From Rostrohypoxylon terebratum (Eukaryota > Ascomycota > Sordariomycetes > Xylariales > Hypoxylaceae): 64,000 nucleotides of DNA. The notes beneath the pieces are model-generated. The model was not told where the DNA came from and ran no database searches. It was given only the letters and a program-made list of their open reading frames with translations. The stretch spans positions 1-64,000 of the forward strand of contig MU385884.1 in the NCBI GenBank assembly GCA_022497145.1. Direction: 5' to 3'. Positions 55,872 to 64,000 of this stretch are shown piece by piece. The position numbers and the translations under genes were made by a program. How positions within the stretch are numbered: the stretch's first letter is position 1; every line of letters begins with the position of its first letter.

Positions 55872-58800
55872 GTGGCGTGTTGTATATGCGCTCCGGCTCC
55901 GTCATTCCGGACTCGGGATGGGCCGACGCAAATGTGAATATCATATCCCCATATCCCGACACCGTAGAAACGAGAATATTCCCGTAGATTATATCTATTC
56001 GGTATTTAGTATTAATCATTGTTCATCCTCTTGGACCACTTTTTATGGATATCGTGAACTCATCTGCACAGGATTAAGGAAGTACTTCCGAATGGACCTA
56101 GAATCCTAGATACCTGGGTCCTGCAATGCATGTGTCGAGATAAAGTGACGTGAGAGGGAGAGGTCATATTTCGCCATACGCGATGTCGTGTGTCTTATCG
56201 CCACCAACCGACCAAGACCTGTCATTGATGTGACTGCTCGAAACCTTTTAGATAGGAGTAGGTATTAATTGTGTATTATCTATAGTCCTATAGTTATAAG
56301 TCACGGCGTGAGGGGTTAATAACTTGCCTCTGCAAATAAGACTCATGTGGTGACATGGTAGATTTTATGTCGAACAGGTTACGGATGTGAAAGAGCTCAT
56401 CATCTCATCCACGGATGTCTTAACTCTTAGGACTCAAGACCTAGTATGTAAGTCTTAGGTATATGGTCCAGAACAACACCGCCCCTGCGCCCTTATTAAT
56501 AAGGCTTTAACTTTTAGCTTGTGCCCACCAATTGCCAATTGCTTTTCGTCTTCGGTTACATCCGACTCACATACATCATGGATAGTAGAAGACGCTTATT
56601 AATGTGACTGTCACCGAGGGCGCTTTACATGTTATGCTATGCAGTACCACGCGATGTTAGCAATGCTGTACCTGCGGTTTCACGGCAGGGGCGGATAAGG
56701 AATTCCACAATAGCTTCGAATGTTCTACGTATCTCTTCTACATACTAGTAGCAAAGTTGAGCACCTCGAAATCATGGCGTATCATGATTCTAGCCGGACC
56801 CGACTTATGCCGGACCATGTACCCGAGTTGGTCAAAACCCGCCGGTATAATCTTTGATTTCGGAAGACTCTCTCGACTTCGGAAGCTAAACCTATACTGG
56901 CCGAATTGTTTGCGATTTGGCGTAGAATGTTCATGCTTACATACATACCTGTACTTCCCTTTAGTTACAGTCTTTACTCACAAGTACAATACCAAGCGAC
57001 TAAACAATCAAGCAACGGGGCGTCGGTTCCTTAGCGATAAGTCAAAGCTTGCTCGTGATAAGGCTTCTTGGCAAGTTTAGATGCTTTGACTCGAGGTCGG
57101 GACCGACCTAGTTTTATCTGACTAGAATTTATTATTTTCTTATTTTCATCTCTCAGGTGACGTTCAAAAAGCTTTGTTAAAATTTGGGGGCAAACTTAGC
57201 GTCGCGAATTTCTCCAAAGTGCTTTTTCAATGCTACTAGGTAGCTTTGATACCTATTATTACCTAGCAGGTACTTGTGCCTAGTAGGATTTACATGTAAT
57301 TTCCCCATTTTTCATACCTATCTACTTACCTGGTACAATATGGTGGCCGCGTATGCTGTAGGTAGGCTTCGAAGGCCTTTTTTTTCTTCTTATTAATCCT
57401 GGCTACTTCGTAATCTTGTCTATCCCGGTTTGTTCGCTGTGGGGAAATGAGGGGAATGTTTTGAGGGGAAAGATAGTGTTAGCTCTTAATTCCTACATAC
57501 TCGTTGTACATAGTTCCCAGTATTTTCCAAGCGTTCTAGACGACACCGTTATTATCCATCCAGAAGCTATTCTAAGTAGACTCTACTAATCAACCAATTG
57601 ACCAATTGACCCTATGATACTACGTAATAATCCAACAACCTTACAGGACAGGAAGAGAGCTATCAAGGGGGCCCTTGTCCTACCTAAGCCACTAAAAATT
57701 CTTGGTGCGGCTGACCTTCGGCTTCGGCTTATTTCGGTATGGTGCCTCATGGGGGGTATTTGCCATTGATCCGTCATCCATGACCTCGACTAGTGTAGGT
57801 ACCTACTACTAGTAGGCTCCTACTGCACAGCAAATGATGTACTAACTAACTATGTACATAACTAACTGCGTGATAACGCGCAGCCTTAGATCTCGAATTA
57901 ACCACGAATTGGTGGTACATGTGTGGTACTTTGCAAGGGTCCGTCAGTCCTTACACAACAGAGTTGGGGAAATGAAATTGAATTGGGAATTAGTGGCAGG
58001 CACACGGAACTGGCACATAGAAAACAGAGGTATAAACCCCAGATTTGCCCAGAACTGCTCATGTCCGGTGGCAGACGTGGCTGGGGGGGTAGTCGGGGAT
58101 TAATGGGGATTTATGGGGTTAATGGGGTTAATGGGTTCAGAAGTTGGCGAGTTCGCGGGGAATCCGTTTTCTTATCCTTTCTATAAAAATACTTGATAGG
58201 CTACCTGTACCGCCTGTACCGCCTGTACCCCTTGCTTCCTCCTCTTCGGACGTAACGTTTATTACATAGTATAGGTATCATAGCTTCTTTTGCTGTGACT
58301 GTTCTCGCATAGAGCGTGCTTGGGAATTCTTGGTAAATCTTGGGTGTAGTAGTATATTCGCGAAAGGGATGGATCATCGGGTTTATTCGGCGAAAACCAG
58401 CTAGCCAAGTTATACGGTGGTAAGCTTTGTTCTTTTTTTTTCCTAACCAGGTATTACATAATACCATACTGCCTGCCTAGTATGGTTAAAACTTGAAAGA
58501 TCTCCAACTTCTCAAAGGTTCAGATTTGGAGAAAATGCCTATTACCTAGAAGGCTAGAGGTCCCAGGTGTAGGTACCTACCTCGTTGTGGTAAGTTGGTA
58601 AGTTCCATGTTGTAACCGCCCGGACACGTCCACGGTTCACTGACCTCAAAGCTAAGCAAGCACAGGCTAGGACGCTATCTAGAGTCGTCCTAGACCTAAT
58701 AGGTAACCTTAGCCAGTTGAGTTTGTGTGGTACCGCACCCCGGCGCTGGTAGCGGCTTCTCTTCCTTTTCTTCTTTCCGTCTTTCCAGGGCTCTTGGGGT

Positions 58801-59189
58801 TCCCATGACAGCTAACATTAGCTTCAAGGTTTCTTCAAGGTTCGTTGGGTATCCAATCATCTTCCCCAGAACTCACATACATGACCCCGGCAACTCTCAG
58901 GGATCCGATTCCTTTCCCCCGCACCCACACCTTTAGGATCTTTAGGACCTGTAAAAGTCTTCGGAGATGTTCCTATCCCTTGAATTCAACCTTGAAATAT
59001 TTTTTTTCTCTCTCTTGGGGTCGTGGCCAAAAGTACTGTCCTTGTACTGCACAAGGTAGGTGGGAATATGGGTATGGATGTGGGTGTCAGTCACCACATT
59101 TAAACCTTCAGGGCTAGAGCTGTACTCATCATTATATCAGTGACCTGTTGGCCGCCTTTCCGTTTGTAATATCGTTGTCGCATTTCACT

Positions 59190-59275
59190 TTATTATACTT
59201 AATCCTCTCCCCCCCTCTATCCACCCAGCTCTCCCCCTTCTTGCCCTTCCCGCCCCTCTTCCCAACCCTGGACAT
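59190..59275 (+). promoter_or_regulatory. pyrimidine-rich tract upstream of the JEN1-like gene
   Basis: An 85-base C/T-rich tract with runs of C lies about 200 bases before the JEN1-like start. It probably belongs to the promoter or leader. No specific factor site is claimed. Confidence 0.35.
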
Positions 59276-59481
59276 CGTTTTAAATACGGCCGAGTCCCTC
59301 GCGACTCTTGTCCTTTTGGTCCTTTGTGCGTTTTTCGGATAAAGGAACAAGAACACCACACGAAACAGACTTCGGGGAAACTTCCCTTAGCCCGTCTTGA
59401 AGCTTGCCGATATAGCTGAGCAATAGCTGAGCAACATAGCTGGTCCCAATAGCTAAGCCAAGCTAAGAAGCAACCACGGCA

Positions 59482-61453
59482 ATGGCAATGGCATCGTTCG
59501 AAGATGACCCCAACTTTTATCCGCCGCATCATGGCATGTCGGTCAGAGAATATCTCGCTACGCGAATCTCCTCGCTGAAGCCTCCCATGGCCAAAGCACC
59601 CAACCCTATTCGCTTAGTGAGGATGCTGAATCGTCGCCAGTGGGCTTTCTTTTTCGTCGCATTCTGGGCCTGGGTATGTCTTTAACCAACTCTCGATCAT
59701 GTGTTCTGATTATGTTGTATATGTGTATTTTGAGATGTAAAACCCGAAATCCAAAATTCGAAATTGGAAAATACAAATACAAATACAATTTGCTGACAAG
59801 TATCCGGCGTAGACTTGGGATGCGTTCGACTTCTTCACCGTCTCTTTGACAGTTGACCAGCTGGGCGAGACTTTCAATAAAACCAACACAGACATCACCT
59901 GGGGCATCACGCTCGTCTTGATGTTCCGATCCCTCGGTTCTATCTTATTCGGTGTCGCGGCAGATCGATATGGTCGAAAGTGGCCGTTTATTGTTAACAA
60001 TCTTCTCTTCATCGCCCTAGAATTGGTAAGTCATAAAACGGTGATCGCGTCGATCGTGTTGATCGTCTCGATCGCGTTGTGTCCATCACATCATCACATC
60101 AACCTGAATTGATCCGAGATCCACCCCAAGACACCCCAAGACTGTTGAAGCGACCTCGTCGCGTGGTCTTTCTCCCCCTTCTCCCTCCTACATCTTGGCG
60201 ATACTTGGCGCAGTTACTAAAAAAGCTTCGCGAATCCCGATTCTCTGTTACCCGTCCTATTATTCTCACTCGCTTAATGTCTGATCGTTCACCCTTTAGG
60301 CATGGATCGCTAATCTGTCGCATTTTAGGGAACCGGGTTCTGTCAAACGTATGGTCAATTCCTCGCCTGCCGAGCTCTCTTCGGAGTCGCAATGGGTGGT
60401 CTTTATGGAAACGCCGCTGCAACAGCTCTCGAAGATTTACCTGACGAGGCCAGAGGTTTGATGAGCGGTATTCTTCAGCAGGGATATGCCTTTGGTTATC
60501 TCTTGGCTACAGCCTTCGCTCGTGGTTTGGTCGATACTACATCTCACGGTTGGCGTCCTTTATTCTGGTTCGGCGCTGGTCCTCCAGTCCTCTTCATTCT
60601 TTGGCGGCTCATCCTCCCCGAAACCGACACCTACGAGCAGCACCAAGAAATGCGACGTGTCAATGGAAGTGTTGGTAAGACGTTCATCAAAGAAGGAAAG
60701 GTTGCGCTCAAGCACCATTGGCTGCTTCTCACATACTTGGTCCTCCTCATGGCTGGCTTCAACTTCATGTCGCACGGTTCTCAAGATCTGTACCCGACTA
60801 TGCTGAAGAACCAGTTCAATTTCAACTCCAACCAAGTCACCGTCACTCAGGTTGTCGCCAATCTTGGCGCTATGTCCGGAGGTGCCGTCGTCGGGTTCTG
60901 CTCGCAGATTTTCGGCCGACGACTCAGCATTCTCGTCATGTGCGTTATCGGTGGAGCCCTGCTTTACCCGTACGGCTTCGTGTCCAACGAGAGGATTATC
61001 GCCGCCGCCTTTTTCGAACAATTCTGCGTTCAGGGAGCTTGGGGTGTTATCCCCGTGCATCTGATGGAACTGTCACCCGGTGCGTTCCGAACTTTCGTCG
61101 TTGGTACCAGTTACCAACTCGGAAATCTCGTCTCGTCCGCTAGCTCGACCATCGAAGCCACCATTGGAGAACGCTTTCCCCTCGCCCCTAAGGGTACTAC
61201 GAAGCGATACAACTACGGCATCGTCATATCGATCTTCATGGGCTGCGTGTACGCCTATGTAATTGTTCTGACGCTTCTAGGCCCCGAGCATCTGAACAGG
61301 AAGATGGATGTCGGCCACGATGCCGATGCAGTAGAAGCGGCCGGACAGGAGAACGTCAGCAAGGCCTTGGAGCACGGGATCCATGGACGTGAGGGTTCTA
61401 ACAGCGAGGACGGCGATCCAGAGAAAGGGGCAGCCACCCACCACGCCGCTTAA
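59482..61453 (+). CDS. JEN1-like monocarboxylate/proton symporter
   Basis: Three exons, 59482-59673, 59813-60025 and 60329-61453, give 509 residues, the usual JEN length. It is a major-facilitator transporter that imports lactate, pyruvate or related short carboxylates with protons across the plasma membrane. The diagnostic JEN motif is intact: Asn280, Ser283, His284, Gln287, Asp288 and Thr292 in NFMSHGSQDLYPT. Other blocks are AWTWDAFDFFTVSL in helix 1, GVAADRYGRKWPF after helix 2, GNAAATALEDLP and LMELSPGAFRTFVVG. A cytosolic tail of about 50 acidic residues may carry phosphorylation or ubiquitin sites. Intron 2 is long (303 nt), with a second plausible acceptor (CTTTAG at 60299) 29 bases before the one used. 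Two ATGs are six bases apart; the first is taken. Confidence 0.94.
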
Positions 61454-63556
61454 ATTTTAACTGAGCGGTTGCTCAATTAAATTCGATAGGGCGTCAGATA
61501 GCACCGAGTAAGCTGATGGGGCCATGGTGTTTGATTTATGATGGGGATGGTTCCTCCCAGCGGCGATCCTTGGGCAATGAGAAATGACTCCTATGCTCTT
61601 TTGGGGATTTTTTTCTTGTTTGAGATAGGGTTTTGACCACCCGGTATAATACAATGGCAGAGACGTTTGTATCGGCGGCGGGATTTCAGGATAAGGACTT
61701 ATTTGATACCACAGACAACCGGACGACACTGGATAGTGATAGCAGAATAGTCTTGGTGTTGTTTTTTTAGGCCACGGCGTGAAACGACGACGACGACGAT
61801 CGGTCAAGATGATTTGAATAGAAAAAAAAGTATTCATCAACGTTTAGACATGCGAACCGGTGTGAGCTCAAACCCCCTCTTGTATGCATCTTTTAGGTGC
61901 CACAAGGGACTAGAAAGTCATCCGATGACATACACAACACAGGACAGGACAGGGTTGCAAACGCCGTATGTGACCGCTTCTTTTTTGGTCATCGGTGCGA
62001 CGATATATCGCTGAATGATTGGTATTCGGGTATCGGAGTGCGAATGCACGGGTGGCAGTCTCCCTCTCGCTCGGCCTCGAGCGCTGGAATTTCTCTATGA
62101 TGGCTGGCATTGGCATCATATGACGGGTATAGCTTTTCGGCCGAATAGGGCTCGAGCATGGCGTGACCAGTCCCCGGCCAGGACAGGCGCCGAGCAATTG
62201 TTATCATTGTTAGCTCTTCTTGGCTGTCTTGGGTTGAAATATAGCGCCGGAGAGTGGACAATCACCGGGTTCTGGGTCCACACGTACATCGTCGTGTTAC
62301 GTCGTATACTCAACTCAAAGGAGATGATGGTATCTAGTAGGTTATACTAATAGATGTGGATAAGCATAGAACTGGATACGTAAATTTCCCATTTCATCTT
62401 CATCGACCATATAATATTAGGAATTGATTTAGGTACCTAATAATGAATTGGGTGAAATTCTAACGTAACACGTTGGTTCCGAACAGCCTTAGCTGCCTTG
62501 GTTTTTTTTTTTTTTTTTTTTTTAATTATATGAAGCTTTCACCGAAGTCCCCCTTCTGGTCATTTCTGACTTGGAATATCCAACTAAGGATCACGATCTA
62601 GCTTAAGCTCTCCTTTTCGTCAAGGTGCTTACCAATAGGTAGGTAGGCAGGTACCTATTATTATCTATCTCAAATCCATATAGAGAAGGTTGCGGACATT
62701 TCATATGGCTTAAGCCTGCAACACTTGTTAGTCTTGAACTCGGTGTCCCGTGTTCAATGAAGTAGACGGTGTGCGATGAGGAGAGAGCACCACGCGTCAA
62801 TTCGCTGAATACGTCAGTCTACATCATCTCGCACGCAATGTCACTACCTAATATCTGGCCTCGTAAAAGTTGATCTTCGGAAAGGTACGATAGGTAGTCG
62901 GCAAAATATACCCAGGTGGGCAATTTGCCATTTGTTATCTCGCAAGGCTTCTCAGTACTATACAAGCTATCGTGCGAATGGGTGCGCAGGGTCTCCAGGG
63001 CTGTTTTTTTTTCTTCTTTTTACCGAGTACCTACCTAAGTACCTAAGGCTACCTACTAGGTAGTAGGTAGCTGGTCGCTGTTACACGCTGAGGTAGAGTG
63101 CTAATGAGGTACAGGTATAGGTATAGGTAGGTACAGGTACAGGTATCTAATAATCTACTACTACGCAGTATGTCATACTGGAAGTTGACAGCCCTGGAGC
63201 AGAAACAGGTTACCAACCTGGTGGTACTTACAGGCACCCAGGTGGTTGTGATTGGCCAGGTGTGCTGGGTGTGCTGGGTGTGCTGTACATAAGCATGAGG
63301 AGGCGAGGAGGCAAGGAGACAGGTTTTCAAAGTCCTTATTGACGTCATATCAGCAAGCTCATCATGCCTTGTTTTTCACCAACCATCGGAGGTCATCATG
63401 GGCGTCTCCTCAAAAAACTAGAATAGCGAGTGGAAATCCCATATCCAGTGTCTAGTATTTAATATCTAGTATACTAGGTAGGTAGTTACCTAGAATCCTA
63501 GATCACAATCAGACTAGAAATAATTGAGCTTCCTTTCCTGACCAATTTGCCGAATA
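61454..63556. other. 2.1-kb intergenic region
   Basis: No gene is supported; overlapping frames of 90-127 codons (61457-62350) are shadows without protein features. It includes the 22-base T tract, and TAGGTA/GGTACC palindromes at about 63030-63150 with a gtgctgg repeat near 63259-63285. Confidence 0.45.
62502..62523. repeat. poly-T tract (22 T)
   Basis: An uninterrupted run of 22 T residues in intergenic DNA, longer than any other homopolymer in the window. Confidence 0.95.
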
Positions 63557-64000
63557 ATGGAAATTAATCTTCCTGGCATCGTCGACGCCGCAATGCCGAA
63601 CCGTGGCGACAGGAATATTGGAATTATTTCATCCGGTAACGGTCTGAACCATAATGATCCCGGATTCTTATCCAATGACTTCCCCCATCCACCACCCAAG
63701 TTATACATCACAGCCGAAAGTGACGATTTCGACTTGGTAACACTCAATGATTGGAGAGACGAGGGCTTCAATGTCGAGTATATCCCTATGGGTAACGGGG
63801 GCAACGAATACCGAACCAAGATAGAATCGTTGAGTAGGGCTGATATGGGCCCTTGTGAAACTTTTGGGATAGTCGGTATGCTCTCGTATAGATGTATTTA
63901 CCTACCTATTCGACATATTCTTACCTAGTACTTAACATGTAGCGTATGGCGACGCCGCCAGTTTCTGCCTCGAGCACTTCCACATACTGGACAACAACCC
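63557..64000 (+). CDS. dienelactone-hydrolase-like protein, 5' part (cut by window end)
   Basis: Exon 1 is 63557-63875; a 67-nt intron (63876-63942; donor GTATGC, acceptor TGTAG) leads into exon 2, which runs off the window at 64000. The visible 125 residues include PPKLYITAESDDFDLVTL, DWRDEGFNVEYIPMGNGG and, across the intron, FGIVAYGDAASFCLEHFHILDNN. These fit a group of fungal alpha/beta-hydrolase-fold proteins related to dienelactone hydrolase. In the classical fold the nucleophile elbow is GxCxGG or GxSxGG; here the equivalent seems to be AYGDAAS, without an obvious Cys or Ser nucleophile, so activity is uncertain. Without the intron the frame ends at 63928. Confidence 0.75.

Larger units (their letters stand above)
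54431..59481. other. 5-kb stretch without a supported gene
   Basis: No frame over about 115 codons has protein-like composition. It contains a TCTTGGAAG array (55028-55063), a GGTCTTAGGTC run (55831-55871), an accggaccggac repeat near 55567-55585, a gggttaat repeat near 58090-58135, a ccgcctgta repeat near 58202-58230, scattered CCTAGG palindromes and, near 59195-59275, a strongly pyrimidine-rich tract probably in the promoter or leader of the JEN1-like gene. A decayed mobile element or a non-coding RNA gene cannot be excluded. Confidence 0.5.

Noticed and set aside
56757..57080. 107-codon frame in the 5-kb gap
   Set aside because: Composition is not protein-like and no splice-linked neighbour exon was found.
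58605..58710. Possible degenerate 5S rRNA (CAAAGCTAAGCAAGCAC reminiscent of the 5S A/C-box area)
   Set aside because: The rest does not follow the fungal 5S consensus and terminal pairing is absent.
61457..62350. Frames of 90-127 codons downstream of the JEN1-like gene
   Set aside because: They overlap on both strands, are rich in His/Pro/Arg from chance translation, and show no domain.

Overview
The window is nuclear DNA of a filamentous ascomycete (Pezizomycotina). Genes are short and mostly broken by 50-150 nt introns with GTATGT/GTAAGT-type donors, CTGAC/CTAAC branch sites and YAG acceptors. Elongation factor 3, Hst-type sirtuin, sedolisin, Clr5-domain and JEN-type carboxylate transporter genes are all typical of fungi. 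A Sordariomycete, perhaps Xylariales, is my best guess, from protein style and spliceosomal twin introns; the sequence alone does not prove it. Intergenic DNA is strewn with short palindromes built from CCTAGG, GGTACC and TAGGTA. I see no transposon, CRISPR array, rRNA or convincing tRNA.

Layout. 0.5-4.7 kb: a Cys-rich small protein, a seven-helix membrane protein and an acidic hypothetical. 7.5-10.5 kb: glutathione synthetase followed by a Cys-type glutathione S-transferase on the same strand. 12.5-16.8 kb: a Clr5-domain protein and a secreted feruloyl-esterase-like hydrolase. 18.1-21.9 kb: translation elongation factor 3. 23.0-27.4 kb: a 1354-residue protein with a HELAH motif and a Pro-rich tail. 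27.9-30.8 kb (minus): an Hst3/Hst4-like sirtuin. 32.2-34.0 kb (minus): a secreted sedolisin. 34.6-44.7 kb: SDR, FAD monooxygenase, sugar porter, macro-domain protein and aldo-keto reductase. 45.5-49.8 kb: a divergent pair without signal peptides, one an unassigned protein and one a GH128-CAP fusion. 50.6-54.4 kb: secreted sorbosone-dehydrogenase-like protein and a second sugar porter. 54.4-59.5 kb: a 5-kb stretch without a gene. 59.5-61.5 kb: JEN1-like transporter. 63.6-64 kb: start of a dienelactone-hydrolase-like gene cut by the window edge.

The most notable signal is in gene structure. Both sugar porters look frameshifted at the same place if spliced conventionally. Both are restored exactly if the intervening sequence is a [D1,2] spliceosomal twin intron (stwintron), in which an internal intron sits between the first and second base of the external intron's donor. 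The two stwintrons occupy the same aligned position, phase 0, right after the Tyr that precedes the xxE...RG loop. In the first gene the stwintron is followed by a 6-nt microexon encoding Ile-Gln, and the same gene also has a 10-nt microexon. With these, both genes give complete proteins of 538 and 559 residues.

Several neighbours may work together: glutathione synthesis and use (7.5-10.5 kb); extracellular sugar oxidation and uptake (50.6-54.4 kb); a shared bidirectional promoter for SDR and monooxygenase (35.9-36.6 kb). All exon coordinates were derived by hand from splice signals and reading-frame continuity.
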